Source of the DNA: Blautia argi
GTDB taxonomy: Bacteria; Bacillota; Clostridia; Lachnospirales; Lachnospiraceae
NCBI RefSeq assembly: GCF_003287895.1
Contig: NZ_CP030280.1
Location: 1,867,501-1,931,500, forward strand
DNA length: 64,000 nt
Reading direction: 5' to 3'
Positions 34,789 to 43,720 of the stretch are shown piece by piece (the first letter of the stretch is position 1; every line of letters begins with the position of its first letter). Under the pieces are notes generated by a model that was given only the letters and a program-made list of their open reading frames with translations, was not told the DNA's origin and made no database searches. The translations under genes and the position numbers were made by a program.

Positions 34789-36009
34789 TTATCCAAAATA
34801 TCTGCTATACCACATATCTCCCAGAGGAACACCTTCTCCTGACAATTCTTTTACAAAATCATACTCTGATGCTCGTTTGATATTAGAAAATCCATCTTTT
34901 CCTTTTTCTAAAACCCATACACTATTCGGAGATAATGCATTTACAAAGAAAGGACTATGTGTTGTCACAAAAAGTTGTTTTGAATATCCTGTTCCTACGC
35001 TTCTTACCATCTCATCTGCTAATAATTTTAAATACTGATGATATAATCCATTTTCAGGCTCTTCAATAAATACTAATTGACGCGGATTACTTTCGTGCAA
35101 TAACAAATAATATGCAAATAATTTCAATGTTCCATCTGACATTTTGGGAGAATAAAAGGCATTTTTAAAACCCTTTTCCCAAAATTTGAGCATCATTTGA
35201 CCATTATCAAATTTTACAGGTTCAATTTTTTCAATATTTGGTAATTTTGTCTGTATTTCCTTTAATACCTTTGTGAAATCTCTCTTATTTTCCCGATACA
35301 TATACTGCGCAACATTATTTATGTTACTTCCTGTTCGATTTAAATATGGCTGCGGAGCTGCCGTCTGTAATGTACGCGCCGCATCAGGAGAAAAATAGCA
35401 TAGATACCAACTCTTCAAAAAGTTTAAAAACTTCTCAATTCTTTCATATTGCTTCATAGCACCTAAGGTTACAATACCAAGTTTTCTGATATCAGCTAAT
35501 TCTACGTCAACCTTTTCGCCCTGCACACTGCGTCCATCATCGTCTGCTCCACCTTCTTTTCCTTCATATGCATAACCACGACCATTTTGCAAAAGTAAAA
35601 AGGACAACGGTCTGCCTCTTTTTGTTACACGCTGACGCAGACGCTCTTCTTTTACATATGGACGCCCCATAGCGTCTTCATCAATTTCCAGTTCATATGT
35701 GATTGGACGTATAGTATTCTTTTCACGATAATATAATTCAAATTTCACAGGCTCATCAATGCCCTGTGAACGAATCTGCTGAAATCCTCCTCTGTTTTTC
35801 GCATCACAGGCAGCCTCAACTCCAATTTCCAGACAATCTGCCAAAAATCCAAAAGCATCTGCCAATGTGCTTTTTCCGTTCCCACTTGGTCCGATAACAG
35901 CTGTAATATTCCCTAAAGCTTCCCCTTTCTGGTTGTTTAAGGTTTTTCCCATTACAACATCTTTTAGCGGGCCGAAATTTTTAATTTGTACACCTTCTAT
36001 CTTTCCCAT
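34789..36009 (-). CDS. AAA (AAA_15/21-type) ATPase, partner of DUF4276
   Basis: 406-aa SMC/ABC-like ATPase of the type found in overcoming-lysogenisation and PARIS-like anti-phage systems. Walker A GPSGNGKST (about residue 39), signature-like KMSDGTLKLFAYYLLL, Walker B LVFIEEPENGLYHQYL and the switch histidine in LFVTTHSPFFVN are all intact. The insert between them is short and has no membrane helix or obvious nuclease. By eye it is more AT-rich than the neighbours and may be acquired. The linked DUF4276 gene has lost its core, so the unit may be disarmed while the sensor remains. A defence role is inference from family pairing. Confidence 0.85.
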   Translation of the reverse strand: MGKIEGVQIKNFGPLKDVVMGKTLNNQKGEALGNITAVIGPSGNGKSTLADAFGFLADCLEIGVEAACDAKNRGGFQQIRSQGIDEPVKFELYYREKNTIRPITYELEIDEDAMGRPYVKEERLRQRVTKRGRPLSFLLLQNGRGYAYEGKEGGADDDGRSVQGEKVDVELADIRKLGIVTLGAMKQYERIEKFLNFLKSWYLCYFSPDAARTLQTAAPQPYLNRTGSNINNVAQYMYRENKRDFTKVLKEIQTKLPNIEKIEPVKFDNGQMMLKFWEKGFKNAFYSPKMSDGTLKLFAYYLLLHESNPRQLVFIEEPENGLYHQYLKLLADEMVRSVGTGYSKQLFVTTHSPFFVNALSPNSVWVLEKGKDGFSNIKRASEYDFVKELSGEGVPLGDMWYSRYFG

Positions 36010-36042
36010 ATACTTATTACCTCCTAATTCCTGTTATCCCAC

Positions 36043-36705
36043 TTAAAAAAAGTATTCCTCCGCCCTTTTTCTTCTTTCTTCAAACTGCGCATAAAAACCC
36101 TTTTCCGGTTCATAAGGCGCAAGATAAAAGGTCTTCAATACAAACATACAAGCGTTTTTTACTGCTGCCTCGCTCTCCAGACACTCCAAAATTTTCCCTG
36201 TCCTTTTCAGAAAATTGTGCCAGTTAAGTACAAACTTCTCATATTTCTGGATTTCCGGTATTCCCAGCCATTTGCTGATTTTCACCTTTGTCTTCGGATT
36301 TTGGGGACATTCCTGTACCTGAAGAAAATACCGGAAGCCCTGTTCCTCATAAATCCGCCCCAGAGGAAACATTCTGCAAAAACCCGGTCGAAAGGCATGG
36401 ATACTGCATCTTCCCTGCTCATTTAAAAAGGAACACTGCTCCTTCTCTCCCACCATTTTCAGGTTCGGCAAAATCATGCCATCTGCCATATGAAGCTCTA
36501 CAGCGCTTTGCAAAAGCCCCTCAAAACTGGTTTTTAAGTTTTTACAAAGCTGGTATACATCAAAAGGGTCTAACACAATGGAATTTCCCATGCCCCTGCA
36601 GCAATCGGAACAGCCCTTGCAGTCGTTACAACCCGCTTTTACCATATCGCTATGACGGTACAGCCTTCCGTCAGAAATTGCCCCCATATCCAGTTCTCTT
36701 AACAT
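36043..36705 (-). CDS. YkgJ-family cysteine cluster protein
   Basis: 220 aa with the zinc/iron-chelating cluster CNDCKGCSDCCRGMG near residue 28 and later C...C in EQCSFLNEQGRCSIHAFRPGFCRMFPLG, the YkgJ/CxxCxxCC family pattern. The molecular function is not established; some members are thought to bind iron-sulfur. SD AGGAG. It lies upstream of the AAA gene in the same direction with a 33-nt gap, but the AAA gene has its own SD and different base composition. Confidence 0.88.
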   Translation of the reverse strand: MLRELDMGAISDGRLYRHSDMVKAGCNDCKGCSDCCRGMGNSIVLDPFDVYQLCKNLKTSFEGLLQSAVELHMADGMILPNLKMVGEKEQCSFLNEQGRCSIHAFRPGFCRMFPLGRIYEEQGFRYFLQVQECPQNPKTKVKISKWLGIPEIQKYEKFVLNWHNFLKRTGKILECLESEAAVKNACMFVLKTFYLAPYEPEKGFYAQFEERRKRAEEYFF

Positions 36706-36722
36706 AGTTTTCTCCTTTTTCT

Positions 36723-37193
36723 CTATACACGGTATTTCCAGTAATAAAGTCCCTCGGCTGCCACAATTTTTTCCAGAAGCACCTTTAAGCTTTCACTTTC
36801 ATGATAAACGGCAATGCTCAAAACGCCCCCGCTGATACTGATAATGGAATCTTCACCGCCCAGCAGAATATCGATTTGTCCACGTTTCTTTAAAATCACC
36901 TTTTTCATTAATTTTACAATCATCTCACACCGCTTATCCTTCAGCCACCCCTCTCTCTTGTTTACCAGAGGCTTATATTCCTCCACATAGATTTCAAAAG
37001 GAAAATAGCACAGCACCTTCAGCACAATGGCAATGGTTTTATCGCAAAACTCCTGTAAATGCTTATCCTGCAGAAAATACTGCTCTGCCTCCTCATAAAA
37101 ATCGTCCTCCTCTGTGGAAACCGCTCTTGGCAAAAAATCAATAATCCGGTAATCCTCGCTAAATAAAAGGCTTAGTTTTTCACTTCTGTTCAT
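36723..37193 (-). CDS. Conserved hypothetical protein (156 aa)
   Basis: A soluble protein starting MNRSEKLSLLFSEDYRIIDFLP with alternating helices and a final beta pattern (GQIDILLGGEDSIISISGGVLSIAVYHES). No known motif is seen. It reads like a lineage-specific Lachnospiraceae protein. It has SD AGGAG and is 17 nt upstream of the YkgJ gene, so the two are co-transcribed. Confidence 0.7.
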   Translation of the reverse strand: MNRSEKLSLLFSEDYRIIDFLPRAVSTEEDDFYEEAEQYFLQDKHLQEFCDKTIAIVLKVLCYFPFEIYVEEYKPLVNKREGWLKDKRCEMIVKLMKKVILKKRGQIDILLGGEDSIISISGGVLSIAVYHESESLKVLLEKIVAAEGLYYWKYRV

Positions 37194-37248
37194 GCTTATA
37201 CTCCTCTCATTTCCCTGCTGTCCGCTGTTGCCCCTTCCTTTACAGCCG

Positions 37249-37545
37249 TCAGTTTTTTATCTGCTCAAGCCCTGCAAAAAACAGCTCATAAAAATCATCT
37301 TCTCCTTCAAGCACAGGAGAATTTTCTCCGCCTCCATTGGTGCTTCTTTTCATTTCTGCGTAAAAAGCTTCTCCTGCGTTTATCAGCTCCATTTCATAAA
37401 TTTCATAACCTGACTCTCTGCATTTTTTACAAAAGGCACTGAGAGGATTTGCCTCCTGACGGGTTTTTAAAAGTTCCTGTCTGAGTTTCTCATCTTTTCC
37501 AGCTCTTTGCTGCAGTTCGTCCAACATTTCCGGTATACTTCTCAA
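37249..37545 (-). CDS. Nif11-like small protein, TTG start
   Basis: 98 aa from a TTG at 37545, chosen because GGAGG stands 8 nt upstream; the longer frame to 37602 has no SD. The body IPEMLDELQQRAGKDEKLRQ, then LSAFCKKCRESGYEIYEMEL fits the Nif11 pattern (two helices, then a GY..t.eEL turn). The tail is NGGGENSPVLEGEDDFYELF. Nif11 domains occur in leader peptides of modified peptides, but no modification enzyme is nearby, and the tail is acidic rather than Cys/Ser-rich. The family call is tentative. Confidence 0.5.
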   Translation of the reverse strand: MRSIPEMLDELQQRAGKDEKLRQELLKTRQEANPLSAFCKKCRESGYEIYEMELINAGEAFYAEMKRSTNGGGENSPVLEGEDDFYELFFAGLEQIKN

Positions 37546-37617
37546 GCTCTCAACCTCCCAAACTGTTTTTTCTATTGTATCGCTTTCTGATAAGAATGGC
37601 AAACAAATTTTCCGTTC

Positions 37618-39636
37618 CTACACCTCATACACGGCAAGCTCATGAAGCGCCCTGGTTGCACAGATGTATTCCGCCTGCCGCAAAAGCCCGTTTTTTTCTT
37701 TTCTGCCAAGGACAAATACCCGATCAAATTCCAGCCCCTTTGCCAGATAAAAAGTGGTAACTGTAATTCCCCGCTGAAACGCCGAACTGTTGCGGTCAAT
37801 GTAAGAAACCTCCCCCAGCCTTTCCTTTAAATACCCATAAGCCTCCAGAGCCTCCTGCTCTGTCATGGTAAGGACTGCTGTGGTTTCATAATCGCTGCCC
37901 TTCTGAAGCTGCAAAAGAATTTCTTCAAGTACCTCCTGCTGATTGGCAAAGATCTTTTGTTCTACTGCTTTTCCATGGCGTTCTAAAAGCTCCATATCCG
38001 TAAGCCCTGCTATTTGATTGGCATAATTTGCAATTTCTACGGTGTTTCGATAGCTTTTCTTCATAAGGATTATCCGAGTCTGTTTTCCCAGAATTCCGGG
38101 AAGAAATTGCAATACATCCTGCTGTTCTTCCTCCATGGTCTGGGCACAGTCCCCCAAAATCGTCATTTTACATGGGAAAAGCTCTGCCAGTATGGTATAC
38201 TGCAAAAAGGAATAATCCTGCATTTCATCAATAACCAGATGTTTGATGTTTTTTTGTCCCTTTTTTCCCAAGAGCCGGTATTTCAGATACAGCATGGGAT
38301 ACACATCTTCATATCTTAAAGTCCGCTTTTCATAGGAAACAGCAGGCAAAGGCTTCCAACCGGCTTCCTCTAAAAGCTGATTATACAGCACATACACATC
38401 TCTGGTTGCATACATACCCATAAATTCCCTGGTAAGCCCCTCTTCTTCCTCCTCCGTCAATTTACGGTTATACAGGGTTTCATATTCATCGGTAAAATAC
38501 TCCTGAATTGCTTCCATGCGGGCCAACAGTGGAATTTCCTGAAATTTAAAGTAAAAAAGTTTCACCAACTCTGCTTCTGTCTTCACAATACCCTTAAAAG
38601 AAACCTCATGAAACTCCATCAAACTGTCCTCCAGATTTGCCAGGAACATTTCTGCAATCCCCAGAAATTCTTCCGACTGCTTTTGGTGTAAACGCTCTGT
38701 TTCTTCCGGTAAAGGGCACAAAAGTTCCCGTTCTATCTGGTCATAGCGGTCTTCACAGTCTGTCACAATTTCCCGAAGTTCCCGGTATGCAAACAGATCA
38801 AAACTCATTTCCTGTATGTTTTCTTCCCCAAGCTCAGGCAGAATATGCGAAATATAATCAGAAAATACACTGTTGGGAGAAAGAATCAAAATATTGGAAG
38901 ATTTCATGTTTTTCCGGTCATGATACAAAAGATAGGCAATCCGGTGAAGGGCTATAGAAGTTTTACCGCTGCCTGCTGCTCCCTGAATCACCAGGATTTT
39001 ATCCTTTGTGTTACGGATAATGGCATTTTGCTCTTTCTGTATGGTGCGTACAATATTTTTCAGCTGGATATCTCCATTTCCGCCCAGCTCTGCTTTTAAA
39101 ATTTCGTCATCAATCTTCATATCGCTTTCAAATTCATACAGCATTTTCCCCTGGCGGATCTTATACTGCCATTTGGAATGAATTTCACCCGTAAGCGTAC
39201 CTGCCGGCGCCTCATAGCTTGCCTCCCCTTTGTCAAAATCATAAAAAAGACTGCTCACCGGCGCACGCCAATCGTAAATATAGGGAACCTGCCCTGTTTT
39301 TTGAGAAAAATTTCCAATACCGATATAAAAGGACTCTGCCTCCTCTTCCCCGTCATAACAGAAATCCACCCTTCCGAAAAAAGGAGCATCTAACATTTTT
39401 TCCAGACGGTGCCGCAGCATGCGCTGTTCCTGATTGGCGTTCACCTGTCCCAAAAGCGCCTGCTGGTTATCAAAATTTTCATAGCCATACTGGTCCATCT
39501 CCGTATAGTTTTCCCAGTAATATTCATGCATACCCTGAATCTCCTGCTCTCCCTGAGAAATGGACTGACTGACCTCCCGGATTCTTTCTTTTAATTTTTC
39601 TGTGACAAAGCTCAGATAGCGTTTTCCCTCACTCAT
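37618..39636 (-). CDS. helD: HelD-like UvrD/Rep-family ATPase (RNA polymerase recycling)
   Basis: 672 aa. An N-terminal coiled coil (LKERIREVSQSISQGEQEIQ) and GRVDFCYDG lead to the helicase 1A core: IQGAAGSGKTSIALHRIAYLL, then a long insert, Walker B-like HLVIDEMQDYSFLQY and LGDCAQTM, and a C-terminal UvrD_C_2 end (VTTFYLAKGLEFDRVFV, then YICATRALHEL). HelD removes stalled RNA polymerase from DNA in B. subtilis. The shorter form is typical of clostridia. A general superfamily-1 helicase cannot be excluded. SD AGGAGA. Confidence 0.85.
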   Translation of the reverse strand: MSEGKRYLSFVTEKLKERIREVSQSISQGEQEIQGMHEYYWENYTEMDQYGYENFDNQQALLGQVNANQEQRMLRHRLEKMLDAPFFGRVDFCYDGEEEAESFYIGIGNFSQKTGQVPYIYDWRAPVSSLFYDFDKGEASYEAPAGTLTGEIHSKWQYKIRQGKMLYEFESDMKIDDEILKAELGGNGDIQLKNIVRTIQKEQNAIIRNTKDKILVIQGAAGSGKTSIALHRIAYLLYHDRKNMKSSNILILSPNSVFSDYISHILPELGEENIQEMSFDLFAYRELREIVTDCEDRYDQIERELLCPLPEETERLHQKQSEEFLGIAEMFLANLEDSLMEFHEVSFKGIVKTEAELVKLFYFKFQEIPLLARMEAIQEYFTDEYETLYNRKLTEEEEEGLTREFMGMYATRDVYVLYNQLLEEAGWKPLPAVSYEKRTLRYEDVYPMLYLKYRLLGKKGQKNIKHLVIDEMQDYSFLQYTILAELFPCKMTILGDCAQTMEEEQQDVLQFLPGILGKQTRIILMKKSYRNTVEIANYANQIAGLTDMELLERHGKAVEQKIFANQQEVLEEILLQLQKGSDYETTAVLTMTEQEALEAYGYLKERLGEVSYIDRNSSAFQRGITVTTFYLAKGLEFDRVFVLGRKEKNGLLRQAEYICATRALHELAVYEV

Positions 39637-39660
39637 AATGTTCTCCTGTATTTTCTTTCT

Positions 39661-40845
39661 CTATATTCTGAATTTTAATGCCTGCTTCCCTTTTTCTCCC
39701 CGGAAATACAAAAGCAAACCGATTACGCAGCAAATACTTCCAAATGCCATAGCAAGCGGCAGAGAAAAATCAGCGATTCTTCCGAAAAGCAAATCCACAC
39801 CTGCTGCTGTTCCGTCCATAAATACGGCATACACACTCAGCATGGTTGCCCGATATCCCGGCAAAGCCATACGATTCTGAAGTTCTGTCTGCAGGGGACT
39901 TAAAAGGCTGAAACTTATCTGAATCAACAGCACTGCCAGAACAGAAATCCACAGACTTTTTGTTCCTGCCAGTACCAGACAGCAGATACCCGGAATCAAA
40001 AAGCCGCAAATCAGCATGGACTTTTCCCCTATTTTCCCGGTAATCCAGGAAGAAAGCCCTCCGGCCATTTCACCTGCTGTTAAAAGAAGAAACAACAGGG
40101 CAATCTGCCGACCGGATGCACCACAGGCCTGAAACTGCGGCTGGTTTAATACCACAGTGGTCATCTGATGCACCTCTGAAACAAGTGCCATACCCAAAAG
40201 AAAATATAAATTCTCCTTCTCTCGGAACACTTTGGGCAAAAGACTCAAAAAATCTCTCACACCGCTTTTTTGTTTTCTTTCCTCTTCCCGTTCTTTTACT
40301 TCCGTAATCCCCAGGGACAAAAGGGCTGCCGCTCCATAGCACAAAGCTGTCAGAAAACCTGCTCTCCTGTAATTGTCCCCTATACATAGAGAATACATTC
40401 CCGATGCCAGAAAAAGCCCGACCACAGATAAAGTACTGTTAATGCCAAAAATCTTCTGGGTATCCCTCCCTTTTGCGGAAAGGTATAAAAGGCTGGTTTC
40501 TACACCTGAAAGTCCTGCCAGCACAGCGGCAAGCAAAATTCGCTCAAACAGGAAAGCTCCGAAGCTGTCTGCTCTCCAAAATACCAGCTTGGACAGAAAA
40601 AACAGGACGGAACAAAGAACAAAGGTTTTCTTATAGCCAATTTTATCTGCCACAATTCCCCAGGGGATTTCCAACAAAATTGTCAGTATCATGGAAATGC
40701 TTTCTATCAGGGTAATCTGAAAAAGAGAAATTCCCGCTGCCTGACGGTATAGGGTAGAAACGGAGCCATAAAAAACCATACCCTGCAGCAGAGTTATGAC
40801 ATACATCAAAAAAATATTCCGATTTAATCTATTCTTTAAAAACAT
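39661..40845 (-). CDS. MFS transporter
   Basis: 394 aa, about 12 membrane helices, with the MFS loop 2-3 motif in PWGIVADKIGYKKTF. Substrate not clear; the family includes drug and sugar exporters. ATG 40845 (MFLKNRL) is chosen because GGAGG lies 7 nt before it; the frame extends to 40887 without an SD. It lies 24 nt upstream of helD, so the two may share a transcript. Confidence 0.85.
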   Translation of the reverse strand: MFLKNRLNRNIFLMYVITLLQGMVFYGSVSTLYRQAAGISLFQITLIESISMILTILLEIPWGIVADKIGYKKTFVLCSVLFFLSKLVFWRADSFGAFLFERILLAAVLAGLSGVETSLLYLSAKGRDTQKIFGINSTLSVVGLFLASGMYSLCIGDNYRRAGFLTALCYGAAALLSLGITEVKEREEERKQKSGVRDFLSLLPKVFREKENLYFLLGMALVSEVHQMTTVVLNQPQFQACGASGRQIALLFLLLTAGEMAGGLSSWITGKIGEKSMLICGFLIPGICCLVLAGTKSLWISVLAVLLIQISFSLLSPLQTELQNRMALPGYRATMLSVYAVFMDGTAAGVDLLFGRIADFSLPLAMAFGSICCVIGLLLYFRGEKGKQALKFRI

Positions 40846-41162
40846 AAAAAATCCTCCATAGAAGACTGCAACAGAAAGCACCGGCACTTCCTTCTTACCT
40901 GCAGGAAACGCCTGTGATTCTGCAAAACAGTCTTCATCTTTAAATCATACAAAATTTCAAACTCTTGTACGGTGTCATTCTGCAAAATGTGCATGACACC
41001 ACCCACCGGTACAGCAAAATACGTTTTTGCCATACCGGAAAGGGTAGAAAATCACCCCTATGCTTCCTATGGTGATTTCCTGTTCTTTAAAATTTTGTGT
41101 GATTTAAATCGGAAGATTTTTTGTGTTCATATAAATTTACTCCTTAATCCTTTTTACAAAGC
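40846..41162 (-). other. Gene-poor stretch, possible decayed small gene
   Basis: About 315 bases without a clear gene. On the minus strand an AAGGAGT SD precedes ATG 41130 (MNTKNLPI), but the frame stops at codon 9. Beyond that stop the same frame is open to 40975 (ITQNFKEQEITIGSIGVIFYPF...), and another frame continues TYFAVPVGGVMHILQNDTVQ. This looks like a short gene with a stop and a frameshift; I recognise no family. A hairpin AAATCACC / GGTGATTT lies near 41052-41082. Confidence 0.3.
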
Positions 41163-42176
41163 TTATAAAAAGGTTTTATAATCCTCATAGTTCTTTGCCA
41201 GAAGCGCTGGAGTATCCAGACCATAAGGACATTTTTTCTTACATTTATTGCAATGCATGCAGCCGTCTATTTTCTGCATCTTTGCCTGCCACTCAGGGGA
41301 CAGCCATGCCTCCTGGGGCGCTCTTCTTAACATCAGGCTCATACGGGCGCAGTTGTTAATTTCAATGCCTGCAGGACAGGGCATACAATAGCCGCAGCCC
41401 CTGCAGAAATCTCCGGAAAGCTCTTTTCTATCCCCGTCTATCTCTGCCTGCAGTTCTTTTGCCAGCACAGGCGGACAGACCTCATAGGAAAGGAATTCGT
41501 CCAGTTCTTTTTCCTTTTGAATGCCCCAGATAGGCGCCACATGGGCGTACTGAGGCTGTGCCATAAAAGCAAAGGCTGCGGCAGAATTGTGAATCAGTCC
41601 GCCAGAAAGACCTTTCATGGCAATAAAGCCCATGTCTGCCTCTTTGCAGAGCTCTACCACACGAATATCTGCCTCTGCGGCAAGATAGGAAAAGGGAAAC
41701 TGCATGGTTTCATATAACCCGGAAGCAATGGCTTCCTCTGCCACAGCCAGACGGTGATTGGTAATACCGATATGGCGAATCTTCCCCTGCTCCTTTGCCT
41801 TTAAGGCTGCATCGTAAAGCCCGGTTTCATCTCCCGGCTTTGGACAAAAGGCAGGATTGTGAAACTGATAAATATCAATGTAATCTGTCTGAAGCTTCAA
41901 AAGGCTTTCGTCTAAATCCTTCCAGAACTCCTCTGCCGTCTGCGCTGCGGTTTTCGTGCTGATAATCAGCTTGTCCCTTGTATAGGAAAAGGCGGCGCCC
42001 AGCTTTTCCTCACTGTCCGAATAAGCTCTGGCAGTATCAAAATAATTGATTCCGTGATAAAACGCCTTCTGAAGAAGATATACGGCTTCCTTTTTACTGA
42101 TTCTCTGAATAGGAAGAGCGCCAAAGCCGTTTTTGCTCACTTCCAGTTCTGTCTTTCCAAGTCTTACTTTCTGCAT
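41163..42176 (-). CDS. Aldo/keto reductase with C-terminal ferredoxin domain
   Basis: 337 aa. The N-terminal TIM-barrel aldo/keto reductase part has GINYFDTARAYSDSEEKLG (catalytic Asp/Tyr), IISTKTAAQ (Lys) and YQFHNPAF (His). The C-terminal part has two cysteine clusters (CRGCGYCMPCPAGIEINNC and CMHCNKCKKKCPYG), the second clearly 4Fe-4S. Such fusions are common in anaerobes; the physiological substrate is unknown. SD AGGAG. Confidence 0.92.
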   Translation of the reverse strand: MQKVRLGKTELEVSKNGFGALPIQRISKKEAVYLLQKAFYHGINYFDTARAYSDSEEKLGAAFSYTRDKLIISTKTAAQTAEEFWKDLDESLLKLQTDYIDIYQFHNPAFCPKPGDETGLYDAALKAKEQGKIRHIGITNHRLAVAEEAIASGLYETMQFPFSYLAAEADIRVVELCKEADMGFIAMKGLSGGLIHNSAAAFAFMAQPQYAHVAPIWGIQKEKELDEFLSYEVCPPVLAKELQAEIDGDRKELSGDFCRGCGYCMPCPAGIEINNCARMSLMLRRAPQEAWLSPEWQAKMQKIDGCMHCNKCKKKCPYGLDTPALLAKNYEDYKTFL

Positions 42177-42206
42177 CTTGTTTCTCCTATATGTAACAGC
42201 AAGGGC

Positions 42207-42506
42207 TTATTCATAGTCCAGGCAGGCACGCTCCATAACATAGGGGCGGACATAAGTATCCGCAACCTTTACATGCTCCGGGTGCACCCCGTAAGCTGCC
42301 ACGTCCTCTGCTTTTTCCAGGGTCGTCACCAGCGCTATATCATGGGTGCTGGAAGAAAGAGGCTGTTCTACAAATTCTACGGTCAAAAGTCCCGGAACCT
42401 TTCCCACCAGTCCCTTTAAATGCTCTGCCATAGCCTGCTTTAACTGAGGCTTTTCTTCTTCTTTGATTTCCGGTTTAAACTTCCACATAACAATATGATG
42501 TACCAT
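42207..42506 (-). CDS. Dabb (stress-responsive alpha/beta barrel) domain protein
   Basis: 99-aa single Dabb domain: MVHHIVMWKFKPEIKEEEK, then GLLTVEFVEQPLSSSTHDIALV and GVHPEHVKVADTYVRPYV. Such proteins form dimers and have diverse, mostly unknown roles. It is 30 nt upstream of the aldo/keto reductase gene and likely in the same operon. Confidence 0.92.
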   Translation of the reverse strand: MVHHIVMWKFKPEIKEEEKPQLKQAMAEHLKGLVGKVPGLLTVEFVEQPLSSSTHDIALVTTLEKAEDVAAYGVHPEHVKVADTYVRPYVMERACLDYE

Positions 42507-42585
42507 ATTCTTTCTCTCCCTTTTATCAAGATTTTCACTGTTCTTTTATTTTAATATAAGAGATTTCTCGTTGTCAATGTAATTC

Positions 42586-43656
42586 TTAAGAATCCAAAAG
42601 CGTCCTTTTTGCCGTCATTTTATCCAGAGAACCGTGAAATATTTTATCAAATACAAGACCGTAAACCGCTCCTGCCACATTGTTGAAAATTCGGAAAAAT
42701 ACAGCTCCCGGAACACCTAAAAAGCTGACTGCAATGGCCATGGCGCCAAGGGAATTAAACACAGCCTGCCAGCCGTAGGTTGCGGAAAGTCCCACGCCAA
42801 TACCGCCAATAACCCCAATATACGGATAAAAGCTTTCCGGCAGCATGGGGTATACAATCAAAAATACCAGTCCGCCTAACAGATTCCCCGGAATTCTTCC
42901 TTTTACACGTTTCTTCATATCCTTACGAAACGGCAGCAGCACGGACATCACTGCAATGCCCACCCACATGCTTCTGGGAAGTCCTAAAAGACCTGCCAGA
43001 AAAATGGCGGTAGACACGCCGAAGGTAATGGATAACTGCCAGCGGGTACGCATGGAAGCCAAATCAAACTCCCGGAACAAATCTCTAAATCCACGTTTGT
43101 AGGTCTGCTTTTTGTGGTTCCGGTAAAATACAATCCCGGTGACAAAAGCTCCAAAAGCAAGACCTGCCAGACGCAGGGCATAAGCCTTCCCGGTTACATC
43201 ATATCCATATAAAAGCAGATATCCCAGCACCAGAGTGGAATGGTTTGCCATAATTACATTATGACAACCTAATACCATAAGAATAAAAATACATGCCAGA
43301 TTGACAAGCAATTCTGTAAACACATTTCCCATATTTGCCAGTCTGGGACCAAATGCCAGAATCGCAAATACCACCATAAGGGCGCTTAACCCGTGAGGTG
43401 TGGAAATCCCAAAATCGGCAAAACGAAATACCATAACACACAGCAGGATTACAACCCCGGTAACGCTGTTTTCATCTCCGAAAACCGTGCTGTATCCAAT
43501 AACAAAGGCCATGCAGAACACCATGGTAATAAAAATTTTGAACAAATAAATAGCAATGTGACGGGCTTTTTCTTTTGGATTCCGGCAGCTTTTAATAAGC
43601 GCCTTCGACCCCTCCTGATTTAACTGTAATTCCTGATAAATTGTCATGTTTTGCAA
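42586..43656 (-). CDS. FUSC-family membrane protein
   Basis: About 356 aa with two groups of membrane helices around a short cytoplasmic loop (YRNHKKQTYKRGFRDLFREF), the FUSC/aromatic-acid-exporter plan, and PRSMWVGIAVMSVLLPFR in the second group. It may export aromatic acids or other toxic compounds; no substrate evidence. Start: AGGAG is well spaced from TTG 43656, with ATG 43647 as an alternative. Confidence 0.85.
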   Translation of the reverse strand: MQNMTIYQELQLNQEGSKALIKSCRNPKEKARHIAIYLFKIFITMVFCMAFVIGYSTVFGDENSVTGVVILLCVMVFRFADFGISTPHGLSALMVVFAILAFGPRLANMGNVFTELLVNLACIFILMVLGCHNVIMANHSTLVLGYLLLYGYDVTGKAYALRLAGLAFGAFVTGIVFYRNHKKQTYKRGFRDLFREFDLASMRTRWQLSITFGVSTAIFLAGLLGLPRSMWVGIAVMSVLLPFRKDMKKRVKGRIPGNLLGGLVFLIVYPMLPESFYPYIGVIGGIGVGLSATYGWQAVFNSLGAMAIAVSFLGVPGAVFFRIFNNVAGAVYGLVFDKIFHGSLDKMTAKRTLLDS

Positions 43657-43720
43657 CACTGCTCCTTTCTGTGGTCTTTCAGTTATCGGGGAGGCATTAT
43701 ACCATTTGAAAAAACATTTG

